Positions 17,740 to 25,251 of a stretch of DNA of 38,717 nucleotides are shown here, in pieces. Source of the DNA: Candidatus Aminicenantota bacterium (GTDB taxonomy: Bacteria; Acidobacteriota; Aminicenantia; UBA2199); NCBI GenBank assembly GCA_023135565.1, contig JAGLSW010000977.1, positions 1-38,717 of the forward strand, given 5' to 3'. Both the position numbers and the translations under genes were made by a program. The notes beneath the pieces are model-generated. The model was not told where the DNA came from. It saw only the letters and a list, made by a program, of their open reading frames with translations, and did no database searches. How positions within the stretch are numbered: the stretch's first letter is position 1; every line of letters begins with the position of its first letter.

Positions 17740-18329
17740 TATGCTGCCCTGAAGCTCTTACGGTGAAACCCGGTTTGCCCTTTTAACGATAGGGCCTGAC
17801 GATGCGCCTTAGTTGGATAACCTTTATTGTTTTCAAAAAGATAGCCGGGAAAAAAACTTGCAAAGGAGACTAACAGTTGGTCCCTGAACACTTTGGCAAT
17901 AATCGAGGCCGCGGCGATGGACAAACTTTTCGTATCTCCTTTTATTATACCGCGTCCCGGTATATCTAAAAAGTCAGGTTCCATCCCGTCCATTAAGACA
18001 TAATCCGGCGTACCCTGTAATCCTTTAACAGCCATATTCATCGCTTTTTTTGTCGCCTCCAGGATGTTTAAATCGTCTATCTCGTCGTTCCAGCACCAAC
18101 CGATGGAATAGGCAGCAGCGTTCTCATAAATGTAATCGGACACCTGCAGCCGTTTACGGGGGCTCAACTGCTTGGAATCCTTTAACTGGAAATTCAACTT
18201 TCCCGGGTCTAAAACAACGGCCCCGGCAACGACGGGTCCAAATAACGCCCCGCGGCCAACTTCATCCACACCGCAGATGTACAGGTAATTTTGTTCTAAG
18301 AGCTCTGCCTCGATATCATAATTACCCAT
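17739..18329 (-). CDS. rnhB: Ribonuclease HII
   Basis: The 196-residue product removes ribonucleotides from RNA-DNA hybrids. The N-terminal motif G-V-D-E-V-G-R-G contributes D22 and E23, L-M-D-G gives D114, and K-G-D-T-K-S-L-S-I-A-A-A-S-I-I-A-K gives D132, completing the DEDD metal site; K-V-F-R-D at 146-150 is also conserved. Length is normal for bacterial RNase HII. It lies 7 bp downstream of rplS and its stop codon overlaps the start of the TPR gene. The rplS-rnhB order is common in bacteria. Confidence 0.96.
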   Translation of the reverse strand: MGNYDIEAELLEQNYLYICGVDEVGRGALFGPVVAGAVVLDPGKLNFQLKDSKQLSPRKRLQVSDYIYENAAAYSIGWCWNDEIDDLNILEATKKAMNMAVKGLQGTPDYVLMDGMEPDFLDIPGRGIIKGDTKSLSIAAASIIAKVFRDQLLVSFASFFPGYLFENNKGYPTKAHRQALSLKGQTGFHRKSFRAA

Positions 18330-18336
18330 TAACCGG

Positions 18337-18912
18337 TTACCTGAGTTCTTTTAACCTGGCGGCTTTTCCTCTTAAGTTCCTCAAATAATAAAGTTTTGCC
18401 CTCCTGACTCGCGAATGTTTTTTAACCTCGATTGCCTGTACCAATTTCGAATTCAGGGGAAAGATGCGCTCAACGGCAATACCGAAAGAGGTCTTTCTAA
18501 CAGTGATGGTTTTTGCTATGCCTGAATTTTTTATGGCAATTACGGTTCCCTCAAAAATCTGGGTTCTCTCTTTACCGCCTTCGATAACACGGTAGGACAT
18601 CCTGACCAGGTCGCCTGGTTTTATAGCAGGAAGGTCTTTTCTTACCTCTTCTAAATAATTTAAATCACCGATAAAAGCCGATTTTTTCGGTTTCTCCTCT
18701 TCTTGCTGAGCAGCTTTTTTTTCTTTGCTTTCCTGTGATTTTTTTTTTTTCTTTTCAGCTTTCTTTTGAGCCGCGGTTTTTTCTTCTTGCTTCGGTTCTT
18801 CAGTTCCTGCTGCGGTTTCTTTTATTTCGGGAGTTTCTGCTGCATCTTTTGTCTCTTCAGCTTTGCCGGCTTCAGTATCAGCACTCACGTTGTCCTTTTT
18901 TTCTTCGGCCAT
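18337..18912 (-). CDS. rplS: Ribosomal protein bL19 with long charged N-terminal extension
   Basis: Residues 81-191 are a full-length bL19 ([42 protein letters not shown]), a component of the 50S subunit near the 30S interface. It is preceded by about 80 residues rich in Lys, Glu, Ala and Thr, absent from typical bL19 (about 115 residues). The extension is real coding sequence: AAGGAG precedes the ATG at 18912, and there is no ATG, GTG or TTG in frame near the core start. The usual rpsP-rimM-trmD genes are absent upstream; instead there is a promoter at 19051-19079 and a divergent peptidase gene. It heads the rplS-rnhB-TPR operon. Confidence 0.95.
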   Translation of the reverse strand: MAEEKKDNVSADTEAGKAEETKDAAETPEIKETAAGTEEPKQEEKTAAQKKAEKKKKKSQESKEKKAAQQEEEKPKKSAFIGDLNYLEEVRKDLPAIKPGDLVRMSYRVIEGGKERTQIFEGTVIAIKNSGIAKTITVRKTSFGIAVERIFPLNSKLVQAIEVKKHSRVRRAKLYYLRNLRGKAARLKELR

Positions 18913-19050
18913 TCTTAATCTCCTTATAAAATGAAATGTATCTAAATATCCACGTTTGCTCGATTACCGGGCCTTACGTTAAGATGCCGTTCAAATCGAT
19001 AAGCTTACGATTTTTTTATGCTTCATACGCTTATTGATTAATGACCCCCT

Positions 19051-19079
19051 ATTGTACTATTTTTTTTACCATTTTTCAA
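19051..19079 (-). promoter_or_regulatory. Promoter of the rplS operon
   Basis: On the minus strand, TTGAAA (19079-19074) and TACAAT (19056-19051) are separated by 17 bp. The leader to the rplS start is about 130 nt. It contains an imperfect hairpin around 18985-19010 (AATCGTAAGCTTATCGATT on the minus strand). An autoregulatory leader is possible but not established. Confidence 0.65.
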
Positions 19080-19119
19080 GCCCTAATTTCACCCTAAATT
19101 TTCCATAATCTTTAATTAA

Positions 19120-19148
19120 TTGAAAAAAAGGACAATTTCCGATAAAAT
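19120..19148 (+). promoter_or_regulatory. Promoter of the M14 peptidase gene
   Basis: TTGAAA (19120-19125) and TAAAAT (19143-19148) are 17 bp apart. Transcription should start near 19155, and GGAGG lies 6 nt before the ATG at 19193. It is divergent from the rplS promoter 40 bp away. Confidence 0.65.
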
Positions 19149-19192
19149 GCAGGTATGAGAAATACTTTTTTTAACAATCCTGGAGGCATTGA

Positions 19193-22100
19193 ATGAATCA
19201 CACAAAATCTAAAAAAAAGAATGCGGGGCTTATTTTACTAACACTTTTCCCTATCTTGCTGTTCTCGATGGGGCAATTGCCCGGCAGCGCCGGTATTGCT
19301 CCCGGAATGGATTTAGCGGCTATTTTTAAGAACCGGCTGGTTATAGATACCAATAACGACCATATCCCCGATGATATAGCAGCGCGGTTTTTAATCGGCA
19401 GCCGGGCGCTCTCCCCGGATATCGAAGCTGCCGCCGCTATTGCCGCCCGTCTCGGGTTTGAAAGCTGCGCTATGGACCCGGCCCTATGCGTATCCGGTTG
19501 GAACGAAGCAAAAAAAAAGAAAATAGAATGGCTGATAACTTTTTCTACTATAAGTTCTCCAGCCCGGGGGGTGCGGCGCACCCGGCCTATGAGGGGCCTG
19601 CCGCAGGCAAGCGGGATCAGGGTTTACAAGCAAAAGGGAATAAAAGTAATCGACATTTTCGGAGAGACGCCGCGGGCCAGGAGATATGCGGCGCTGAATT
19701 TTTTCTCCAGGTTCCCCTACACCTGGGATATAACCGGGCGGGAGACCGGCGAACTATGGTCCCGGGTCAAAGAGGATGTGCTGGGCCGCATCCCGGGGCC
19801 TGATAGAAAAAAGGCGTCCATAAGAATCACCGCTGTACACTACCTGTACCGGGAGCCTTTAGAAAAAAGCGTGAAAAACCGCCTGCTGGAGCGCTCAGGG
19901 CTTTCCGGCACCACGCAGAAAAAAGGAGAAGTGGAGAAAGTCGAAGTGGAACTAATTGTTCCCGGGGACATACAAGATATCGCCGCCGCTTTCAAAAATC
20001 TTATCGATGCCCACAAATCGGGAATAGACACACAGATTCTCAATTTTGCCGGGGTCAAACACACCGTGATTCATATTTCTTCTTTAGGAAACAAAAAAAA
20101 TGGAAAAACTGTTTGTATTCCGCGTACAACTGTACCGCAGCGGTTTTTGAATCCCGCGGTGGACCCTTTTTTCTTCAAGAAAAAAACCGACATAAAAGAT
20201 GTACAGTCGGACATAGCGGGATTCTACACCGGTAAAGGAATTTATAAAGATACCGATGAGGATGGTTTTGCCGACAAATTGGTTTCCCGGATTATTTACG
20301 AAGGCAGTCTACCTTTTCGGGTGATCGACCTCTGCGCCAGGATCGGTCTCGAGGATTGCGCAGTCAGTTTGCCTTTTATCCGGGACGCGGAAAATTTCGA
20401 TATGAAGACCATCAAAAACGTAGAACGCCCGATATTTATAGGCAGGGGCAGCCGTTTTACCGGCTACCTCAGGAAAATCGGCAGAGCCGGGATTCCTTCC
20501 TTAGGGCAGGATGAAGGGGTTATTCAATTCAGTGCCGGGTTTAATCCCGGCGGCGCTTATATAATATCCGGTTCCGGTCCCGGCGGAGAAAATGCGGCCC
20601 TGGGGTATGCGGCGGGAACGCTTCCTTTTATTTCGGCGGGTTTTACCCGGCCCGGCGCGCCGGTGTGGCAGGATTTGAACCGCCGGATCGAGCTTTTTTT
20701 CGGTCGTAAAAGCGACGCCGGTATTGCCGCTTACGGGATACTGCAATTAGACAGGCAAAAAAAAGCATTTGCCGCAGCAGACTTAGAAAGCGCGGACGTT
20801 CGTTTGTTCACCCTGCGGAGGGTGGAGAACCTGGATAGTTTTCTTACTGAACGAATTCAAACCTATCGTGCTTCTACAAATAAACAAAAGTTTTTTGGGG
20901 GGTCCAGGGGGGCAATTTTACAAAAAAGCCCCCCTGGTCGCCGAAGGCAGGAAAAAAATAAACTTTCAATAAAGAGCAGTGGCCGGTTAACGCCTGCCGA
21001 AGGCTTTTCGGACACTTATGCGCCGCAGTGGGAAGTGGACGAATTTAGGGAAATATTTACTCAGAAAGTACTCCCCAAATTGCAAAGTTTGGCAAAAGAG
21101 CAGCCGGTGAAAGAAGGCGTCTCCCCTACCCTGTTTATCGACCTACGGTTAAGCGAACCAAAAGAAGTGCTGGAACAGCAGGCGGCCTGGATAGAGGACA
21201 TGGCGGTGGCAGCCGGGTTCAAGAAAAAGCAAGTGGAAGTGCGGGCTATTTGTGCTTACAAGCAGGGTTTTCACTGGATCAAAGACCATCTAATCCCCCG
21301 CTTAAATAAAAGTTTTTCGGGGGGGAATTTTCCACAAAATAAGGTGGAAAATTGGGATAGACGCACTGCGTCTCCCGCTTTGGGGCGGCATTTCAAAAAA
21401 GCCCCCCTGGCACTTATCCCCTCCCCACGTGGTGAGGCCGAAGGCAAGACAGAAGATCTATCAGCTATTAAAATCCGTTTTTCTCCTTTCCCGCTGGATC
21501 TCGAAAGCGCCGAAAAGTACCGCCCCGAACCGGTGAGGTGGCTGCAGGAGCTTTACCCCATAGATGAGATATTAGAAAAAGAGTTAAATATCCCGCTGCA
21601 AGCGATTCATTTTGAAAAAGACGACACGTTAGAAGACGCTGTTTACGAAATAACTGTTCTTGGTCGAACCGGGGAGGAACTTTTCAAAGAAACCTTTACT
21701 CCTTTTACTACAGTGATTCCTTTCCAGGAGCGTTTCAAGCAGTGGGGGAATGTGACAGTATGCACTGGCGGTATCCGGGTCGCATGGCAGGACCGGGAGG
21801 TCTTTTCGACTACCATCGACACGGACCCGCTGCGTTTATGGAAGCATTACCAGGGGAAGATCCTGCCCAAACTAACCGGCATGATAGAAAAATTAGCCGG
21901 TGGCCCGTTGAAATTGGAAGAGCAGCCTTTTTTTGACCGGCTGCTGGTAAAAGTATGGATGAGCGAGCCCGACTACCGTTTAGGATTGGATGAAGAGTTG
22001 GTCAGTTCTTTAGAATCTTTCCACGAGGATGTGTATTTCAACACTTTGGATTATTTCCAGGGGTTGGTGAAGAAAGACCCTGAGATGGATGTAGAGAACC

Positions 22101-23743
22101 CCTTGATGGCGCAGCGTTGGGCAGCTCCCGGCAATATCCTGCCCATCATCCACCCTTCGCGCACCGGCCGGGGGCCTTTGCTGGAAACCCTGGTCACCGG
22201 ACTGGAATCTTTCTCCGCGAAAGTGGCAATGAAATTCCGGTATTTTGAAGAGAAGAAGCCTGTTAAAATCAGCAAAAAGATCGTCCCCTTGAAAAAGTTA
22301 AAAGCGCCTCGTTTGACAGGCATCGTAGTGGATAAAAAGGGCAGTGCCCGGGAAGCGGAATACAGCCTGGAATTCAAGGATGAAAAAGAGTTAAGCGACG
22401 CGGTGGACATGCTCGGTATCCTGGCGGAAATGCAAAAAGAGAAGATACTCGGCGATACTTTTTCTTATCCCGGTTTATCGACAATACGGTTTATTCTCTG
22501 TGCCCCCCCCGGGCTGCGCAGCAGCTTTGTGCTAAACTCCCCACGAAGTGGAATTAATAAAAGTTTTTCGGGGGGTCCAGGGGGGCGGCTTTTCAAAAAA
22601 GCCCCCCTGGTCGCCGAAGGCCATACCGCCGGAGGCAAGGAAATCGGCAGAGCCGAATTAGACAAAGCCCTGAGTAAAGTAATGAGTCCTGAAGATACCG
22701 CGGCCATGGCGCAGCGGTTGGGCATCCTGCCGGAAATCGACTTTTACACCGGCGGATATTCTTTTCAAGGGCGGCCCGTGCCGGTATTGGAGATCGGCTT
22801 AAAATCCAAAGGCAAAATAGAGAGCCGCCGGAAAATCACCACCTACAAACCTACTATTTTTATATTGGGCCGTCAACACGCCAATGAAGTTTCTTCCACC
22901 AATTATGGTTTTAACATCGCCTACCTGTTGGCTAAAGACCCTGCTTACCGCAAATACCTGGAACAACTAAATATCGTCATCGAACCCATGGAGAACCCCG
23001 ACGGTTCCGCGCTGGCAGTAGAACTGCAAAAACTAACCCCGCACCACATGCTTCATGCCGGCAGGTACAGCGCTTTAGGCACGGACATCGGCTACCAGGT
23101 GAACAAGCCGAACACCCTGATAACCGAAGCCAAAGTACGCAAGAAATTATACCGACGCTGGCAGCCCGATATTTTCTTAAACAACCACGGTTATCCATCC
23201 CACGAATGGGTGCAGCAGTTTTCCAATTACACCCCTTATTTATTCAGGGCCTATTGGGCGCCCCGGGGCTGGTATTATTTCCATGTAGGCTTGAACCGCA
23301 TCGGCACGCCGCAGCACAAAAAAGCCGGTGAGCGCATCGTAGAAATCATCTCCGAAAAAATGAAAGGCGACCGGGAAGTATTTGAGACCAACCGCCGCAT
23401 CTATGACCGTTACCGGCGCTGGGCCGAACGCTGGCAGCCTCACATCCACTATCTCGAACTCTATGACGGCACCAATATTTATAAGAAGCGCAGGAGGTCC
23501 ACCGCATCGCGGTTATCCAAACGCCGTAAAATAACGGTTCTCGAAGCTATACCCGAAGCTATGGACGAAACCGCCCGCGATGAATGGCTGCAATTAGCCA
23601 TCCGCCAGGGGACGCTTTTCGTAACTTCTTTTTTCGATCTGGCGATAGAGGCGAAAAAGCCCATCGAACGCATCGAAGAGGAAGTAGGTGGAGTTGTCAA
23701 CTTACAGGTTATTCGTTATCGCCCCCTGCGGGTCAAAAAATAA
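19193..23743 (+). CDS. Large secreted M14-like zinc carboxypeptidase with repeat insertions
   Basis: The 1516-residue product starts with a signal-peptide-like stretch (residues 1-32). The peptidase region is C-terminal: R-Q-H-A-N-E with H1229 and E1232 as zinc ligands, and N-N-H-G with H1332 as the third, 100 residues later as in M14 carboxypeptidases; L-E-L-Y-D near 1423 may hold the general-base Glu. The N-terminal part has two related units, each with an Asp-rich loop (D-T-N-N-D-H-I-P-D near 43 and D-T-D-E-D-G-F-A-D near 354) followed by a segment ending L-G-F-E-S-C-A or I-G-L-E-D-C-A, possibly calcium-binding. Four stretches (about 19561-19613, 20886-20951, 21308-21448, 22503-22639) are copies of the dispersed hairpin repeat read in frame and have no place in the peptidase fold. 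The ATG has a GGAGG site. Substrate is unknown. Confidence 0.82.
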   Translation: MNHTKSKKKNAGLILLTLFPILLFSMGQLPGSAGIAPGMDLAAIFKNRLVIDTNNDHIPDDIAARFLIGSRALSPDIEAAAAIAARLGFESCAMDPALCVSGWNEAKKKKIEWLITFSTISSPARGVRRTRPMRGLPQASGIRVYKQKGIKVIDIFGETPRARRYAALNFFSRFPYTWDITGRETGELWSRVKEDVLGRIPGPDRKKASIRITAVHYLYREPLEKSVKNRLLERSGLSGTTQKKGEVEKVEVELIVPGDIQDIAAAFKNLIDAHKSGIDTQILNFAGVKHTVIHISSLGNKKNGKTVCIPRTTVPQRFLNPAVDPFFFKKKTDIKDVQSDIAGFYTGKGIYKDTDEDGFADKLVSRIIYEGSLPFRVIDLCARIGLEDCAVSLPFIRDAENFDMKTIKNVERPIFIGRGSRFTGYLRKIGRAGIPSLGQDEGVIQFSAGFNPGGAYIISGSGPGGENAALGYAAGTLPFISAGFTRPGAPVWQDLNRRIELFFGRKSDAGIAAYGILQLDRQKKAFAAADLESADVRLFTLRRVENLDSFLTERIQTYRASTNKQKFFGGSRGAILQKSPPGRRRQEKNKLSIKSSGRLTPAEGFSDTYAPQWEVDEFREIFTQKVLPKLQSLAKEQPVKEGVSPTLFIDLRLSEPKEVLEQQAAWIEDMAVAAGFKKKQVEVRAICAYKQGFHWIKDHLIPRLNKSFSGGNFPQNKVENWDRRTASPALGRHFKKAPLALIPSPRGEAEGKTEDLSAIKIRFSPFPLDLESAEKYRPEPVRWLQELYPIDEILEKELNIPLQAIHFEKDDTLEDAVYEITVLGRTGEELFKETFTPFTTVIPFQERFKQWGNVTVCTGGIRVAWQDREVFSTTIDTDPLRLWKHYQGKILPKLTGMIEKLAGGPLKLEEQPFFDRLLVKVWMSEPDYRLGLDEELVSSLESFHEDVYFNTLDYFQGLVKKDPEMDVENPLMAQRWAAPGNILPIIHPSRTGRGPLLETLVTGLESFSAKVAMKFRYFEEKKPVKISKKIVPLKKLKAPRLTGIVVDKKGSAREAEYSLEFKDEKELSDAVDMLGILAEMQKEKILGDTFSYPGLSTIRFILCAPPGLRSSFVLNSPRSGINKSFSGGPGGRLFKKAPLVAEGHTAGGKEIGRAELDKALSKVMSPEDTAAMAQRLGILPEIDFYTGGYSFQGRPVPVLEIGLKSKGKIESRRKITTYKPTIFILGRQHANEVSSTNYGFNIAYLLAKDPAYRKYLEQLNIVIEPMENPDGSALAVELQKLTPHHMLHAGRYSALGTDIGYQVNKPNTLITEAKVRKKLYRRWQPDIFLNNHGYPSHEWVQQFSNYTPYLFRAYWAPRGWYYFHVGLNRIGTPQHKKAGERIVEIISEKMKGDREVFETNRRIYDRYRRWAERWQPHIHYLELYDGTNIYKKRRRSTASRLSKRRKITVLEAIPEAMDETARDEWLQLAIRQGTLFVTSFFDLAIEAKKPIERIEEEVGGVVNLQVIRYRPLRVKK
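19561..19613 (+). repeat. Palindromic repeat copy inside the M14 gene (hairpin-1 module)
   Basis: GGGTGC (19569-19574), loop ggc, GCACCC (19578-19583) form a perfect stem. It is followed by GCCTATGAGGGGC, which also occurs on the minus strand in the copy between the SxtJ and carbamoyltransferase genes (29583-29595). The tail ends in GCAGGCAAG. The insertion keeps the host reading frame open. Confidence 0.7.
20886..20951 (+). repeat. Palindromic repeat copy inside the M14 gene (hairpin-2 module)
   Basis: The copy starts with AAAAGTTTTTTGGGGGG. It contains a perfect 10-bp stem CCAGGGGGGC (20904-20913) / GCCCCCCTGG (20928-20937) with a 14-nt A/T loop, and ends with CGCCGAAGGCAGG. It is translated in frame as a G/S/K/P-rich insert. 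Confidence 0.85.
21308..21448 (+). repeat. Composite palindromic repeat copy inside the M14 gene
   Basis: This copy has the usual left flank (AAAAGTTTTTCGGGGGGG) and right arm (GCCCCCCTGG at 21401-21410) and the tail GCCGAAGGCAAG. The middle is replaced by further hairpins: AATTTTCCAC (21326-21335) / GTGGAAAATT (21344-21353) and AGACGCA / TGCGTCT (21359-21373). All of it stays in frame with the peptidase. Confidence 0.8.
22503..22639 (+). repeat. Palindromic repeat copy inside the M14 gene
   Basis: A GCTGCGCAGC palindrome and a CCAC-gaa-GTGG hairpin precede the main module with stem CCAGGGGGGC (22577-22586) / GCCCCCCTGG (22601-22610). Two tail-like ends follow, CGCCGAAGGC and CCGCCGGAGGCAAG. 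It is read in frame in the host gene. Confidence 0.85.
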
Positions 23744-23830
23744 GTTTTGAGCCTATTTTTCAATAAAATTTGTGTAAATCAGTGTAATCCGTGGGCCAAA
23801 ATTAGAAATCCTGTAACTGGAACCCACAAG

Positions 23831-23859
23831 TTGACATTAGTTCGATATTTCGTTAAAAT
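23831..23859 (+). promoter_or_regulatory. Promoter overlapping the start of the 23866 gene (leaderless)
   Basis: A perfect TTGACA (23831-23836) and TAAAAT (23854-23859) are separated by 17 bp. The -10 box ends 6 nt before the ATG at 23866, so the transcript should begin at or next to the A of the start codon. No ribosome site can fit. Confidence 0.75.
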
Positions 23860-23865
23860 ACGGCC

Positions 23866-24195
23866 ATGGCTACAGTTTCTATAAAAAATACTTACTTAGA
23901 CATGTTAACCGCAATCGGACGAGTGGACTTAATTGTAGAAGAAGCCGTCAGGAAGTATTTAATCGATAAATATGTCGAGAGGTTGGAAAAAGCCAAAAGG
24001 AAAATCAGGGAGTTCGCGGAACGTTATAGCTGCGATTATCCGGATTTCAACCTAAGGCTGTCCGATGAGAGGCGGTTGGCGAAAATCGAGAAAGAGCATC
24101 CCACCTGGGAAGCAGATAAGGCTGAATGGGTATACTGGCAGAAAGAGCTTGAAGAATGGAAAGCGAAATTAGAAGACATTTTGATGAAATCATAA
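23866..24195 (+). CDS. Small hypothetical protein, possible antitoxin of a two-gene module
   Basis: The 109-residue product is not a family I can name. It is highly charged and mainly helical, with a cluster of W and E in the C-terminal half (W-E-A-D-K-A-E-W-V-Y-W-Q-K-E-L-E-E-W). The N-terminus M-A-T-V-S-I-K-N-T-Y-L-D-M-L is short and could pair as a beta strand. Expression is predicted to be leaderless from the promoter at 23831-23859. A second reading frame starts 40 bp before its stop codon (24156), an overlap common in toxin-antitoxin pairs, but the second frame seems broken. Antitoxin function is inferred from this arrangement only. Confidence 0.65.
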   Translation: MATVSIKNTYLDMLTAIGRVDLIVEEAVRKYLIDKYVERLEKAKRKIREFAERYSCDYPDFNLRLSDERRLAKIEKEHPTWEADKAEWVYWQKELEEWKAKLEDILMKS

Positions 24196-24275
24196 CCGTC
24201 GCCAAATCACTCCTGGAGAATATAAAAATTGAAGAAGATATTTCTATAAGAAGAGCGCTTCTTAAAATCAGCGGT
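24156..24275 (+). pseudogene. Possible truncated partner (toxin-like) ORF
   Basis: An ATG at 24156, inside the end of the 23866 gene, opens a frame whose first 40 residues (R-R-H-F-D-E-I-I, then I-R-R-A-L-L-K-I-S-G) look like a genuine protein start. After K-I-S-G the frame becomes low-quality sequence, and it finally runs into the sirtuin gene in the wrong frame (stop at 24509). The sirtuin promoter lies within this decayed part. I read it as the beginning of a second module gene whose remainder was deleted. Confidence 0.4.
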
Positions 24276-24341
24276 CATCATCAAACAGGGAAAGCCCTAA
24301 GCACATCCGGGAAAAACTTGCCTGCGGCGATCTGTCACCCT

Positions 24342-24370
24342 TTGACAATAAACAGCGAATCTGATAATAT
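24342..24370 (+). promoter_or_regulatory. Promoter of the sirtuin gene (near-leaderless)
   Basis: TTGACA (24342-24347) pairs with TAATAT (24365-24370, 17-bp spacer) or GATAAT (24363-24368, 15-bp spacer). Either choice puts the transcription start within a few bases of the ATG at 24379. Confidence 0.6.
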
Positions 24371-24378
24371 CTCTCCTG

Positions 24379-25119
24379 ATGAAAAACAAGATCGAAGAAG
24401 CTGCCAAAATAATAAAAAATTCCCGACATACGACGGTTTTTACCGGTTCCGGTATCTCTGTAGAAAGCGGCATACCCCCGTTCAGGGGCAAAGACGGGAT
24501 CTGGAATAAATACGACCCTACCCTGGCCGACATCAGCTTCTTTCGCTCCCAACCGGAGAAATCCTGGCAGATGCTCAAAGAGATCTTTTTCGACCATTTC
24601 GGCAGGGCGGAACCCAACGCAGCCCATAAGTGCATCGCGGAATTGGAAAAAAAAGGAATCGTAAAAGCAGTCATCACTCAGAACGTAGATAACCTGCACC
24701 AACTGGCCGGCAGCAAAACCGTATACGAATTCCACGGCACTTCGCGAACATTGTCCTGTTTGCTCTGCGGCGTTTCCTACGAATCGAAAAAGGTCTCCTT
24801 AGAAACCATCCCGCCGCGCTGTGTGAGCTGCAGCGGTATATTAAAACCGGACTTTATCTTTTTCGGCGAAGGCATCCCGAAAGAAGTAAGCATGTTATCT
24901 TTTCATGAAGCCCAGGCCGCGGATGTGTTTTTAGTCATCGGCACCACCGGTGAAGTCATGCCTGCCTGCCAGGTGCCGGTGCAGGCCGGTCGGAACGGCG
25001 CTAAGATCATAGAGATCAACATCGAACCGTCCAACTTTACTTATGGCGTAACGAATGTTTTTCTCCAGGGCAAAGCCACGGAGATGATGTCCGCAGTCTA
25101 TGAAAAAATAATTGAATGA
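24379..25119 (+). CDS. cobB: Sir2-family NAD-dependent protein deacylase (sirtuin)
   Basis: The 246-residue product has all sirtuin landmarks. G-S-G-I-S (23-27) and P-P-F-R form the NAD site, T-Q-N-V-D-N-L-H-Q lies at 100-108, H119 in F-H-G is the catalytic base, and C127, C130, C148 and C151 bind the structural zinc. P-D-F-I-F-F-G-E and I-G-T-T-G complete the NAD pocket; the Ser of the usual G-T-S is replaced by Thr. Length fits bacterial CobB-type enzymes, which deacetylate or desuccinylate lysines in proteins. The gene has no leader to speak of and stands between a decayed small module and larC. Confidence 0.94.
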   Translation: MKNKIEEAAKIIKNSRHTTVFTGSGISVESGIPPFRGKDGIWNKYDPTLADISFFRSQPEKSWQMLKEIFFDHFGRAEPNAAHKCIAELEKKGIVKAVITQNVDNLHQLAGSKTVYEFHGTSRTLSCLLCGVSYESKKVSLETIPPRCVSCSGILKPDFIFFGEGIPKEVSMLSFHEAQAADVFLVIGTTGEVMPACQVPVQAGRNGAKIIEINIEPSNFTYGVTNVFLQGKATEMMSAVYEKIIE

Positions 25120-25161
25120 TGGAATACGGGAATACTGGAATATTAAAATAATAGGATATTG

Positions 25162-25245
25162 TGCTGCCGCGCAGCGGCTTAATAGAAGTTTTTTGGGGGT
25201 CCAGGGGGCGATTTTACAAAAAAGCCCCCTGGCCGCCGGAGGCAA
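25162..25245 (+). repeat. Palindromic repeat copy supplying the larC ribosome site
   Basis: This is the most complete intergenic copy. It has hairpin 1 (GCCGC, gca, GCGGC; 25166-25178), a linker ending GAAGTTTTTTGGGGG, hairpin 2 (CCAGGGGGC 25201-25209 / GCCCCCTGG 25224-25232, 14-nt loop) and the tail CCGCCGGAGGCAA. The GGAGG of the tail lies 9 nt before the larC ATG and serves as its only visible Shine-Dalgarno. Confidence 0.88.
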
Positions 25246-25251
25246 TTAAAT

